A stretch of 64,000 nucleotides of DNA from Methanobacteriota archaeon (GCA_020725925.1 DYTN01000001.1:1-64000); one strand, 5' to 3'; shown: positions 30,019 through 39,836, counted from the stretch's first letter. The notes: generated by a model not told the origin, from the sequence alone. A program made the numbers and translations.

Positions 30019-31044
30019 CTACAGCACGATTTGCATCGACCTGCCGACCTTCTGTTGCACCGCGAGGTCGTAGACGATCTTGGCCGTGAGGCAGTCCTGG
30101 ATCGCAAGGCCCGTGGAGCAGAAGACGGTTATCTGGTCGTCGTTCTCCCTTCCAGGTTTGAGGCCTGCCACGATCTCTCCTATCTCGGCGTTGACGTCTT
30201 CCTCGGTCAGAAGGCCCTTGGAGAGGGGCACGTTGATCTCGCCCGAGTGGCTGGCCTGCTCCCAGTCGTCTATCACGAGCCTCGCGCGCTTCAGTATCTT
30301 CGGGTCCATCTCCTGCTTTCCAGGCGCGTCAGCCCCGATGCAGTTGATGTGCGTCCCAGCTCTGACCCACTCGTCCATGACTATCGGCGCCCTGGACGAT
30401 GTCGCGGTGACCAGGATGTCCGACTCGGTTGTGGCGTCCTTCGCGGACGAGACACCCTTGAACTTGCCGACCTGCTCCTTGTACTTCCGCCTGAACTCCC
30501 TGATCAGTGCCTTGGTCTTCTCGGGGTACAAGTCGTACACCCGTACCTCGTCGAAGTGCCCGAACTGCGTGATCAGAGCGAGCATCTGGGTCCTCGCCTG
30601 GTTGCCGGCGCCAATGATCCCGAGCACCTTCGGGTTCGGCCTCGCTAGGTACTTGGAGGCCACCGCGCTAGCCCCGCCCGTGCGCATGTCCGTGATGTGA
30701 GTGGCATCCATGAAGGCCAGGGGCTGACCCGTGTGGGGGTTGATGAGTACGAGGACCGCCATGACCGTCCGCATGCCGTAGTTCTTGGCGTTCTGCGGGT
30801 GGACGTTGACTATCTTGACCGCGGACACGTCCATGTCCTCGACGTACGAGGGCATGGTCCGGAGGTCGCCGTCGTATTTCTCATAGAACAGGTACATCTT
30901 TGGCGGCATCTGGGCCTTCCCGAGGCCCTTGTGCCTAAATGCGTCCTCGACCGCGCCGAGGACTTCCTTCATCCCGAGGAGCTTCCTGACCTGCTTTCCG
31001 GTCAGTATCAAGGTCCTCACCGAAGCGTGTTGTGGTGCCATCAC
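30019..31044 (-). CDS. Ornithine cyclodeaminase/mu-crystallin (alanine dehydrogenase-like) family
   Basis: TDMRTGGASAVASKYLARPNPKVLGIIGAGNQARTQ. Confidence 0.88.
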   Translation of the reverse strand: MMAPQHASVRTLILTGKQVRKLLGMKEVLGAVEDAFRHKGLGKAQMPPKMYLFYEKYDGDLRTMPSYVEDMDVSAVKIVNVHPQNAKNYGMRTVMAVLVLINPHTGQPLAFMDATHITDMRTGGASAVASKYLARPNPKVLGIIGAGNQARTQMLALITQFGHFDEVRVYDLYPEKTKALIREFRRKYKEQVGKFKGVSSAKDATTESDILVTATSSRAPIVMDEWVRAGTHINCIGADAPGKQEMDPKILKRARLVIDDWEQASHSGEINVPLSKGLLTEEDVNAEIGEIVAGLKPGRENDDQITVFCSTGLAIQDCLTAKIVYDLAVQQKVGRSMQIVL

Positions 31045-31179
31045 AATGCACTACTCCGACTCGAAGCAATCTGATGCGGCGATATAAGAGTTGGCGACCT
31101 AAACAATATTGCGCCCGCTGGCGAACTGTGGCTCCGACAGCGCTATTTATCTACCACACCCCACCGAGCGAAACCTGAG

Positions 31180-33405
31180 TTGGAAAAGCGATTTAAGCTC
31201 GTACCTCCATCAGACAGTCAATACCCCCCAACTGCCGAGCTGGAGGAGACACGCAGACTCATGGAACGCAAGTTGACGGCCAGCTCCACCAACGACTACA
31301 GGGCGATCTTCGATGTCCTCAAGGCCAACTCGGGAAGGATCGTCGAGAGCTGGGCGGCAAGCACGCAGAAGTCTCAGCTGCTCAAGGGCATGGAGTTCAA
31401 CGTGCCCGAGGATGTCAGGGTCGACAAGATGCGCCACTTCTTCGACGCGCTCGTCGATAGGGCGGTCGACCCGGACAACAAGAGGGCACATGAGGTCCTC
31501 AAAGCGGCCATAAGAGGGGAGCACGCGCGCGCCCTGGGCATCGCCGCGATGGTGAAGAAGCAGAACCTGCTGAGGGACGTGATGCTCTACGTGGTCGAGC
31601 ACGACATGCCCGACCTGCCGAGGCACACCGCGAAGCTCGCGTTGGACTCCATGATCGACAAGAGCATCGAGGGCACGGTCATGATGCTCGAGGAGTACGG
31701 ACTAATGCGCGAGTCCCTGACGAAGTGCATGCCCGGGACGCCGTACGCACAGTTCTCTCTGGACCAGGGTCTCTCCCGGTTCTGCAGGTCTGCGATGGAC
31801 TACTTCGAGGTGGACTTCGTCGCTGCGTTCAAGTACGACGGCCAGGGGAACGATGTCGTGTGCCAGGCCTGCTCGGCGAAGGGCGTGGCGCTCACGAAGG
31901 ATTCGACCATACTCCTCGATTCCTTCCCGATGGCGGCCCAGGCAATCAGGGATCGGAAGACCGTCGTCTCGGAGGAGGAGCCGGCGCCTCAGCCGAAGAA
32001 GAAGGTGCTGGGCAGGCTCTCGTTCAAGCACACGGTCGCGGTGCCCTTGGTCAAGGACGAGAATGTCATAGGCCTTTTCCTCCTAGGGGACAGCTCGAGG
32101 GCCCTCCAGTTCACCCCCGACGAGGTCAGCCTCGCGGAGGACCTCGCCATGCAGCTCACGCACGTCCTCGAGAACACAAGGCTATTCAATCAGCTGAGCA
32201 TACGCACGAGGGCCCAGAAGGCCCTCATAGAGACCGCCGCCACCCTGCAGCAGGAGATCGAGTCGGACGAGATATACAGGGTCGTCGCCACGAAGTTGTC
32301 GGAGATCCTGCCGTGCAACGAACTCGCGTTCTACGTATACGACTGGACGAGGCGCGTCGGGACCCCTGTGTACGCCACTGGCCCGTACGCCACGGAGATC
32401 ATGGCCGACCGGGACTTCCCCGCGGACGACGGAATAGCGGGTTACGTGGCGCGGTCCCGGAAGGCGGAGATAGTGTTCGACACGGAGAACGACCCGCGCG
32501 GGGTGCAGATCCCTGGGACGCCTAAGATGCACACCCGCATGCTCATGGTGCCCGTCCTGGGCCAAAGGGACGTCCTGGGAGTCATAGAGGTCCAGAGGTA
32601 CCCGCCTGAGACCTTCACCCAGGAGGACCTCGAGATCGCCATCCTGTTCGCGAACCACGCCTCCGTCGCGCTTGAGAACGCCAAGCTGCTGACGGAGATC
32701 AGGCGCGTGAGGGACCAGATAGAGATGCACATGGACCTCCTCACACACGACATAGCCAACTACTCCACACCAATCATGGCCTACTTCGAGTCCCTCAGGT
32801 CCAGGAGCGACCTGGACCCCGAGGTGCTAGCGGCAGTCGAGAGAACCGCGAGGCAGGTCGAGAGCATCATGCACCTGGTCGAGATGGTCAGGACGATCGC
32901 GGTGCTCCGGGAGAGCCCAGCCAGGGCCCTCAGGAGCATGGACCTCAGGAAGGCGATCGAAGCCGCCATCTCAGAGGTCAAGACGAGGCCGCGCAGGGAG
33001 GACCTGGAGCTCGAGGTCGACCTGCCGAACGAGGCGATCATGGTGCTCGCAGACGAGATGCTGAAGAGCATCTTCACGAACCTGTTCCACAGCGCCTCCA
33101 TGCCCGAGCGGCAGGGGATCACGAAGCTCTCCATCACGGCCCAGGTCAGGAAGGACCGGAAGCTGGAATCCTGGTGGGTCAAGGTCGCACAGCCCAACAG
33201 ACCCATACCCAACCAGATGAAGGGCGAGGTCCTGAGGATGACCAAGACCTCGAAGTCGCAGCTCACGGGCGGGTTCGGGATTGGGCTCGCGGCCGCGAAG
33301 GGCATCGTGGACCGCTACGGGGGCAACATGTGGGTCTCTGACATCGTCCAAGGAGACTATTCCAAGGGGTGCGTGTTCAACATAGTGCTCCCGAGGGTGA
33401 AGTGA
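31180..33405 (+). CDS. Soluble sensor histidine kinase-like protein with two GAF domains
   Basis: GAF repeats, H box LLTHDIANYSTP, G2 GGFGIGLAAAKGIVDRYGG; N and G1 boxes degenerate. Confidence 0.75.
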   Translation: MEKRFKLVPPSDSQYPPTAELEETRRLMERKLTASSTNDYRAIFDVLKANSGRIVESWAASTQKSQLLKGMEFNVPEDVRVDKMRHFFDALVDRAVDPDNKRAHEVLKAAIRGEHARALGIAAMVKKQNLLRDVMLYVVEHDMPDLPRHTAKLALDSMIDKSIEGTVMMLEEYGLMRESLTKCMPGTPYAQFSLDQGLSRFCRSAMDYFEVDFVAAFKYDGQGNDVVCQACSAKGVALTKDSTILLDSFPMAAQAIRDRKTVVSEEEPAPQPKKKVLGRLSFKHTVAVPLVKDENVIGLFLLGDSSRALQFTPDEVSLAEDLAMQLTHVLENTRLFNQLSIRTRAQKALIETAATLQQEIESDEIYRVVATKLSEILPCNELAFYVYDWTRRVGTPVYATGPYATEIMADRDFPADDGIAGYVARSRKAEIVFDTENDPRGVQIPGTPKMHTRMLMVPVLGQRDVLGVIEVQRYPPETFTQEDLEIAILFANHASVALENAKLLTEIRRVRDQIEMHMDLLTHDIANYSTPIMAYFESLRSRSDLDPEVLAAVERTARQVESIMHLVEMVRTIAVLRESPARALRSMDLRKAIEAAISEVKTRPRREDLELEVDLPNEAIMVLADEMLKSIFTNLFHSASMPERQGITKLSITAQVRKDRKLESWWVKVAQPNRPIPNQMKGEVLRMTKTSKSQLTGGFGIGLAAAKGIVDRYGGNMWVSDIVQGDYSKGCVFNIVLPRVK

Positions 33406-33464
33406 CCGTCTCTCGAGTAAGGCATTATCTAAGGCCTACGCGTTGAAGATGTGCGGTTCTTCGG

Positions 33465-33578
33465 ATGCCGAGGCGCAAGTACGGGCGGATGGTCAAGGCC
33501 ATCATGCCAGTGCCAGAAGATAAGTGCAGGTACTGCAGGCTCGGCAGGCCGTGCCCTGTGCACAAGAAGCGGGCGTAG
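33465..33578 (+). CDS. 37-aa zinc-finger-like microprotein (absent from ORF track)
   Basis: ATG at 33465 translates MPRRKYGRMVKAIMPVPEDKCRYCRLGRPCPVHKKRA*. Confidence 0.5.
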   Translation: MPRRKYGRMVKAIMPVPEDKCRYCRLGRPCPVHKKRA

Positions 33579-33594
33579 CCTGAACCTGGGCCTA

Positions 33595-33849
33595 TCAGGG
33601 CTCGATCCGCTCTTCGCGCTTTCCGCCGACCGGGTACTCCATCGCCATGTACACGTAGTTCTCCGCCTTGTCATCGTACTCGATCAGGAGGCCGGTCTTC
33701 CCAGACCTCTCGAAAGCGGTGACCCTTATTGAGTCCCTCAAGTCCGGCGGTGTCTGGGCGCGGATCTTGGCCTGCATGTCCCTTGCGGACGCCTTCATCG
33801 ATGTCTTCCCCTCGCCGAGCTCCGGCAGGGGCAGCTCCAACCTTCCCAC
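33595..33849 (-). CDS. Hypothetical protein
   Basis: 84-aa ORF with plausible archaeal composition; start may be internal. Confidence 0.5.
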   Translation of the reverse strand: MGRLELPLPELGEGKTSMKASARDMQAKIRAQTPPDLRDSIRVTAFERSGKTGLLIEYDDKAENYVYMAMEYPVGGKREERIEP

Positions 33850-33965
33850 GTGATCACCGTCTCGAGCACGGTGTCCCAGCGTATTGAAATGTGCGGCGAA
33901 CAGGCTCGGCTCCGTTCGGTGAAACCGTAAATACGAGGGTGGCTCATCGCCGTAGTCGTAATCAG

Positions 33966-34319
33966 ATGTCTCAGCAAGTGTTGATAGTCATCAACGACGC
34001 GCCATACGGGAGCGAGAAGGCCTACAACGCCCTCAGGCTCGCGATAGCCATGCAGGCCCGGGAGAACAAGATCAACGTGTTCCTGTTGGCCGACGCGGTG
34101 TTCTGCGCAGTGCCGAAGCAGGAGACCCCGCAGGGATACTACAACATCAACGAGATGCTCGGCAGAGTGCTCTCCAAGGGAGGGCGCGTGGCCGCTTGCG
34201 GGAGCTGCATGAAGGCGCGAGGCCTCTCACTCGACGGCCTGCTCAAGGGCGTCGAGCAGGGCTCGATGGCACTGCTGTCCGAATGGACCGAGAAGTGCGA
34301 CAAGGTGCACTCGTTCTAG
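33966..34319 (+). CDS. DsrE/DsrF-like family protein
   Basis: VLIVINDAPYGSEKAYNALRLA...VAACGSCMKARGL; paralogue at 42454-42816. Confidence 0.8.
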   Translation: MSQQVLIVINDAPYGSEKAYNALRLAIAMQARENKINVFLLADAVFCAVPKQETPQGYYNINEMLGRVLSKGGRVAACGSCMKARGLSLDGLLKGVEQGSMALLSEWTEKCDKVHSF

Positions 34320-34326
34320 GCCAGTG

Positions 34327-35787
34327 TCACCTGGCCCTCCCAGAGTTCACGAACCCTGAGGCGACCGCCCTGACGGAGCTGAGGAACGGGTGCTTCGGGG
34401 GGTTCGCGACGTCGAGGCTCTCCAGCCGCTGGATCCTGAAGTAGAGCGGGGGGTGCGGGTCGAACCTCATCCACTCGCCAAACCTGCTACCTCCGGGCTC
34501 GAGGAACCGCTCTTCCAGGACGAGCCTCCGGAAACCGATCTTCTTGAGCGATTCGGCCATAACTTTCGGCCTGCCCAACACAATCCCCGCCTCCAGGTCC
34601 GCGCGCGATTCGAGGAACTTCCCGAAGAAGAATATGCCCCAGAAGACCAGGAGCAGGTAGGGCAGCCAGAAGACGCCGATGTACTCCAGATACAGGTAGA
34701 CCCTGGCGAGGTACTCGGCTATCACGAGCGAGAACAGCGCCACGGGGTCCCCCGAGCGCAGGTGGCTCAGCTCGTGCCCCACCACGAGCTCCACCTCGTC
34801 CTCCTCGAGCTGTACCAGCAACCCGATCGTGATGATCATGGTGGCGAGGCTCTTCGTGAAGCCGGTCGCCGCCGCGTTGGGCCTCGGGTCCTGGCTGATC
34901 ACTATCGCGGGCACGGAGAGCCGGAACTTCGCCGCCACCCTCTCCACGATCGAATAGACGTCCGTCCTCCTGACCAGGAAGTCCTTCTTGTCCCCCGGCA
35001 GCCCGGCTCCCGCGAACACCTCCGCCATCTTGTCAGCGCATATGTCCTCGGGCGGGCAGCCGGCGTACAGGGCGTATGCCCTCTCCTTGGCCACCCTCAC
35101 CCTGTCCCTGTACTCCTCAACGTAGTGCTTGAGCATCCCCTCGGGCACGTTCTGCTGGACGATGACGACCTCTCTCGAGCTCGGTGTGATTCGCCAGGGG
35201 CTCCTCCAGGAGGATATCCTGCCTGCAGAGAGCACGAGCCCGAGCATGATGCCTATCATCGCGATGGGCGCGTAGTCCCTGAGCCCGATCGAGTTCATGA
35301 TCGAGAGCACGACCACGCCGATGAGTATCGAGAGCAAGAACAGGTTGACCATGTTGCCCGAGAAGAGCGCCCTGAAGAGCGACTTCGACCTTCTCAGCTC
35401 GGCCGTCTTCGGGCTCCCGGGCACGAAGGCCATGTAGAGCGTGGACTTCCTGGCCTCCTCCTCGAAGAACTGGGTGACCATCAGGAGCACGTTGCCCAGC
35501 TGCTTCTCGAACCCCTCGTCCCTACCCATGGTCGAGCGCACCTCGACCCTGATCGGTCGCTCCAGGTACAGTCTGACCGTGCCCTCGTACGTGCCTCTCT
35601 CGGGGCCGGAGGTGAACTCCATGTAATGCCCCTGAGGGCTCGCGACGGCGGAGAGCTCACCCATCTTTATTCCTGGGATGCGGCCGAATGCCAGATGCTC
35701 CCTGATGAACTTCGGATATGCCAGCAGCTGCGCGTGAGCCAGCTCAGTATCGATGTTGAACCTGTGCACAAGCGGCGCGTCGGCCAT
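34327..35787 (-). CDS. M48-family (HtpX-like) membrane metallopeptidase with N-terminal extension
   Basis: VVGHELSHLRSGDP zinc motif, TM segments, ESRADLEAG third ligand region. Confidence 0.82.
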   Translation of the reverse strand: MADAPLVHRFNIDTELAHAQLLAYPKFIREHLAFGRIPGIKMGELSAVASPQGHYMEFTSGPERGTYEGTVRLYLERPIRVEVRSTMGRDEGFEKQLGNVLLMVTQFFEEEARKSTLYMAFVPGSPKTAELRRSKSLFRALFSGNMVNLFLLSILIGVVVLSIMNSIGLRDYAPIAMIGIMLGLVLSAGRISSWRSPWRITPSSREVVIVQQNVPEGMLKHYVEEYRDRVRVAKERAYALYAGCPPEDICADKMAEVFAGAGLPGDKKDFLVRRTDVYSIVERVAAKFRLSVPAIVISQDPRPNAAATGFTKSLATMIITIGLLVQLEEDEVELVVGHELSHLRSGDPVALFSLVIAEYLARVYLYLEYIGVFWLPYLLLVFWGIFFFGKFLESRADLEAGIVLGRPKVMAESLKKIGFRRLVLEERFLEPGGSRFGEWMRFDPHPPLYFRIQRLESLDVANPPKHPFLSSVRAVASGFVNSGRAR

Positions 35788-35899
35788 CTGTTCTCCCGAC
35801 GGACATGTGCTCATGCGTATAGAGCTTTTCACCGCCCGAGCTATCACGTTCGCCTGAACGCTTTTGACGCGGCAGGGGAATCCCGGTCCGGGTCTTGAG

Positions 35900-37309
35900 A
35901 TGAGGGAATACGGGCTCATCGTGGTCGGCTCGGGGGCTGGGATGAATGTCGTCGATGCCGCGATTGAGCGCGGCCTCAGGGTCGCCATAGTCGAAGAGGG
36001 CCCTCTGGGGGGCACGTGCCTCAACAGGGGCTGCATACCGTCCAAGGTGCTGGTGCACGCTGCGGACGCCATCCGCGAGGCTCAGGACGCCGAGGCGATC
36101 GGCGTTCACCTGCGGCTAGAGAGCGTGGATTTCAGGCGCATCAAGGAGCGCATGTGGGACATTGTTCTCACAGGCAGGAGGGAGCTCGAGGAGGGCGTGA
36201 AGCACGCCAAGGAGGTGGACCACTACGCGCTCATCGGGTCGTTCGTCTCGGAATATAGCATGTGGGTGGGGGACGAGACCATCAGGGCACCCAGGATAAT
36301 CATAGCCTCCGGGGCGAGAGCGCAGATACCTCCTATCTCCGGCCTCGAAGCCGTCAAGTACCACACCTACAGGACCGTGTTCAACATCGAAGAGCAGCCG
36401 GAGAGCATAGTGATCCTCGGCGGCGGCTACATCGGGTGCGAGTTCGCGCACTTCTTCTCGGCCATAGGAACAAAGGTAGTCCTCGTGGGCAGGAACCCTG
36501 TTCTCCTCCCTCATGAGGAGCCCGAGACGAGCCTGCTGGTCAAGAAGAGCCTCTCGCGACACGTGGAGGTCCACACGGGCACTGCAACGAAGAAGGTCGA
36601 GGGCAGGGAGGGGAAGATCGCAGTCACAGTCGACGATCCGACGGCGGGCGGGGAGCGCGTGGTGGAGGCCCAGCACCTGCTCGTCGCGACGGGCGTGAGG
36701 TCGAACTCGGACTGGCTGATGCCGGAGAAGACAGGCGTCAAGACGGATGACAAGGGCTGGATCCAGACGAACCAGTTCCTCGAGACCTCTAAGGCCAACA
36801 TCTACGCTCTCGGCGACGCGCTGGGCAGGAACATGTACAGGCACACCGCTAACTACGAGGCCAGCGTGGTCAGGAACAACCTGTTCGGCGAGAGGAAGGT
36901 CGCCATCGACCTGCACGCCGTACCTCATGCGGTCTTCACGAACCCGCAGGTCGGCCAGGTCGGCATGACGGAGGAGGAAGCGAAGGTGGGGAGGAAAGTC
37001 ATGGTGGGCGTCGCGAAGTACTTGGACACGGCCATGGGCTTCGCATATGGCGATGAGGAGGCGTTCGTGAAGGTGGTGGTCGAGTATCCTTCGAGAAAGA
37101 TATTGGGTGCGACCGTCGTCGGCCCTCAGGCCTCCATCTTGGTCCAACAGGTCGTGAACCTGATGAACTCAGAGGCGCAGACATATGCCCCCCTCGCGCG
37201 CGCGCAGATCATACATCCCACGCTGTCTGAGGCGCTTGCGGCTGCGTTCGGCAGGATGCGTCCTGTGAACTTCGAGCCTGAGCACCATCATCACGAGCCC
37301 TCTCACTGA
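35900..37309 (+). CDS. Class I pyridine nucleotide-disulfide oxidoreductase (dihydrolipoamide dehydrogenase/mercuric reductase-like)
   Basis: VVGSGAGMNV, GGTCLNRGCIPSK redox motif, IVILGGGYIGCEFAHFF, HPTLSEAL; His-rich tail HHHHEPSH. Confidence 0.88.
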   Translation: MREYGLIVVGSGAGMNVVDAAIERGLRVAIVEEGPLGGTCLNRGCIPSKVLVHAADAIREAQDAEAIGVHLRLESVDFRRIKERMWDIVLTGRRELEEGVKHAKEVDHYALIGSFVSEYSMWVGDETIRAPRIIIASGARAQIPPISGLEAVKYHTYRTVFNIEEQPESIVILGGGYIGCEFAHFFSAIGTKVVLVGRNPVLLPHEEPETSLLVKKSLSRHVEVHTGTATKKVEGREGKIAVTVDDPTAGGERVVEAQHLLVATGVRSNSDWLMPEKTGVKTDDKGWIQTNQFLETSKANIYALGDALGRNMYRHTANYEASVVRNNLFGERKVAIDLHAVPHAVFTNPQVGQVGMTEEEAKVGRKVMVGVAKYLDTAMGFAYGDEEAFVKVVVEYPSRKILGATVVGPQASILVQQVVNLMNSEAQTYAPLARAQIIHPTLSEALAAAFGRMRPVNFEPEHHHHEPSH

Positions 37310-37340
37310 GGCGAGGTGTGAGGGCGGGACCACAAGGGCA

Positions 37341-37822
37341 GTGAAGGGCAGGGGGCACGTGGTGGACGACCCAGAAAGGACCGTCAGCTACGAGCTGACC
37401 TCCCCCCTCCTGTCAGCAGAGGAGGATGGAGCCGGCAGGGTAGGCATGATTGTGAGCAGGCAGAATCCGAATGTGGAGAAGGTGAAGATCGCCCCCAAGC
37501 TCCAACGGCGCTGTGGATATCGACTACCGCGGGCGAGGGCGTGATCGACCCGACGAAACCCTGCCTGTTGACGCAGTCAATCATGGAGTTCCTTGCCGGC
37601 ACGAAGAACGGCGTCGTCCTCCTCGACGGTATCGAGTCCCTCGTCGTCTACAACGACTTCAACCGCGCGCTCAAGGTGCTGAACCAGATCAACGACTTCG
37701 TCATGCAGTATGGCGGCTACCTCATCGTGCCCATCAATCCGGAGGCCTTCGGGGAGAGGGAGAGGGCGATGATTGAGCGCAACTTCGAGACGATATCGGT
37801 CCTGAGCGTCCTGGAGAGCTAG
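37341..37822 (+). pseudogene. DUF835-like protein split by an apparent frameshift
   Basis: N-part GMIVSRQNPNVEKVKIAPKL in one frame; continuation APTALWISTTAGEGVIDPTKPCLLTQSIMEFLAGTKNGVVLLDGIESLVVYNDFNRAL in another; junction beside GCCCCC at about 37491-37497. Confidence 0.7.
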
Positions 37823-38052
37823 CATCCCGGGCCCGGTCAGGGGGGATCGAGACCGACCCCACGACCGATATCCGTAATCACATCTGATAGACCATCGGCG
37901 CCTCCACCTAGGTTCGCTGGACGGGTAGGTACGAGCAGTCTCTCTGCCCTCGAATCAGACCCGGAACGCCAATCGAATCTGATAATCAAACTGAATAACC
38001 GCCGCGGACCCCTTATGAACCCGCCCAGCCAATCCCAAGAGCAGGTATCAGG

Positions 38053-38385
38053 ATGAACCGCTCATCTTCTTCGCTTGACCGCCCCTTCGCGACACGCAGA
38101 CGGACGGTCTCGGGCAGGGTGGTATTCTATGTCGGGCTCGCCCAGGCCGTGCTGTTCATGGTGGGCTCGTTCGCAGTCGGGCTAGGCGTGGTCGAGTTCG
38201 ACCACGAGCAGACGTTCAAATCGGCCTCCCCGCAGAGCGGCACGGTCATCGAGGAGAACCCGGACGCCGAAATGGCTCCGGAGTGGTCCGAGTTGCACAA
38301 CGCCTTCAGCGAGCACGAGGTCGACGCCTCCCAGGTCGATCAGAAGGGCAATGGTAACGACGGGAACCATGGTCGGTCAGGATAG
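38053..38385 (+). CDS. Small single-TM hypothetical protein
   Basis: GRVVFYVGLAQAVLFMVGSFAVGLGVVEF TM; acidic C-terminus. Confidence 0.5.
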   Translation: MNRSSSSLDRPFATRRRTVSGRVVFYVGLAQAVLFMVGSFAVGLGVVEFDHEQTFKSASPQSGTVIEENPDAEMAPEWSELHNAFSEHEVDASQVDQKGNGNDGNHGRSG

Positions 38386-38445
38386 AGCTAGGACCGTCGG
38401 GAGCACGCACGAGCACCGATCATTGGATGCACGAGAGCAGCATTG

Positions 38446-38476
38446 AGTGGGCCCAACCGGGCCAGAACCCGTAAAC
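38446..38476 (+). repeat. Degenerate partial copy of the tRNA-Val 3' end (att-like or relict tRNA)
   Basis: AGTGGGCCCAACCGG identical over 15 nt to 43021-43035, then further partial match (GCCAGAACCCGTAAAC vs ATTCGAACCGGTGAAC, 10/16). Confidence 0.6.
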
Positions 38477-38754
38477 AGCCAGATAGTTAGGACTAGACTC
38501 CAATCCAGTTGCGAATGCGTGAGGCCAGCTCGACAAACCCTTTGACTTCCTTTCTCAAACCCGGATTATGGCCTGAAATTTGATGGCGTTTGACGCTGGG
38601 AGCTTGAGAAGTCATATCCAGATGCGAACCGGAATCCCCGGAATTCTTCGCCGGTAGAAATATCGGTGAGGAGGAATTCAGCTCGGTGCAATAACCCTCT
38701 GATTGAATAAGATCAGGTGATCGGGCTCACACACAGCTCTGTGCACTCACCAGC

Positions 38755-39057
38755 CTATCTCTTTCCGAACTCGGCCCTCATCCTAAGATACTCATCACGA
38801 CCGATCTCGCCGCGTGCGTAACGCTGGTCAAGGATGTCGAGGGGGCGAGGCTGCGGAGGGACATAGACCGGATAGGTATTGTAGACGGGCTTTTCGTCAA
38901 GTCCGCCTATCACAACTATCAGAATCAGGATCAAGATGATGACCGGGATGGCCATAAAAGCCATGCCCGCGCTCCAACCGCCCATCATTCCGTAGTCACC
39001 ACCCGTTCGCGAGAAGCCGCTTGATGCTGCGATGACAATCAGCACCACAGCGATCAC
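38755..39057 (-). CDS. SHOCT-domain small membrane protein
   Basis: TM segments followed by PLDILDQRYARGEIGRDEYLRMRAEFGKR. Confidence 0.75.
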   Translation of the reverse strand: MIAVVLIVIAASSGFSRTGGDYGMMGGWSAGMAFMAIPVIILILILIVVIGGLDEKPVYNTYPVYVPPQPRPLDILDQRYARGEIGRDEYLRMRAEFGKR

Positions 39058-39436
39058 GAGTCCGACTACAAGCCATACTAGAACGCTCGTCTTCCTTTCG
39101 GTCGTTGTGTCACCTCTTGAGATTGCTTACCCGCGCATCCTTTCAATACGCAGTTCTCGAGCGTCTGCCGGAGATGAAGTCGCATCTGGCAACCGCTTCG
39201 AACTTGCTTGCACTTCCCCACCTCTTAACAGTGCTTTATAGGATGCCCCTAACGCCCGTGAGGTGTTATGTTCATCACGTCCTACTAGTCCATTGGATCA
39301 GGACGATCATAGCCTGGGTTCAGCCAGCTTCAACCTGTCAGCCTCCCAAGGGGGTCGAATCTGACACCACGTAGGTCACAGACCATCTGTCAATCCTCGG
39401 AGGAAGCACATTCGTTTGGTGTCAGCCTTAAATATC

Positions 39437-39477
39437 GAGTCGAATATGCAATTATTCGAATATCCGCACGATTCGAC
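39437..39477. promoter_or_regulatory. Putative ArsR operator: inverted repeat TCGAATA-N6-TATTCGA plus a third ATTCGA half-site, beside a TATA-like TTAAATATC
   Basis: TCGAATA at 39440-39446, TATTCGA at 39453-39459, ATTCGA at 39471-39476, directly upstream of ATG 39492. Confidence 0.6.
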
Positions 39478-39491
39478 AAGGTGATGGTAGG

Positions 39492-39836
39492 ATGAATGAC
39501 GTCATCTCTAAGATGCATGCCGAGATGTGTAAGGTGTTCTCAAACCAGTATCGAATTCAGATTTTGAATCAGCTGCGACACGGTGGCTTGAGCGTTGGCA
39601 TGCTGGCAAGGAAACTCGATCTCCCTCAACCGCTAGTTTCTCAGCATCTGGCAATACTCAGGCATAAGGGAGTGATTACACCTCATCCCGAAGGAACCAG
39701 CACGATCTATGAGATCTCCGATCCGAGAATCATCAAAGCATGCGACCTCATGAGAGAAGTGATGATGGAAGAGCTTGAAAAGGCAACCAAGCTAGCCAAG
39801 CTGGCCAAAAAGAGACGAAAAGAGACCGAGAGATGA
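39492..39836 (+). CDS. ArsR-family winged-helix regulator
   Basis: MCKVFSNQYRIQILNQLRHGGLSVGMLARKLDLPQPLVSQHLAILRHKGVI. Confidence 0.85.
   Translation: MNDVISKMHAEMCKVFSNQYRIQILNQLRHGGLSVGMLARKLDLPQPLVSQHLAILRHKGVITPHPEGTSTIYEISDPRIIKACDLMREVMMEELEKATKLAKLAKKRRKETER

Noticed and set aside
34390-35898. 502-aa plus-strand ORF
   Set aside because: Antisense to the M48 peptidase; composition (H/R/P/E rich, no family motifs) is typical of shadow ORFs in high-GC DNA.
36116-37147. 343-aa minus-strand ORF
   Set aside because: Antisense shadow of the FAD/NAD disulfide oxidoreductase.
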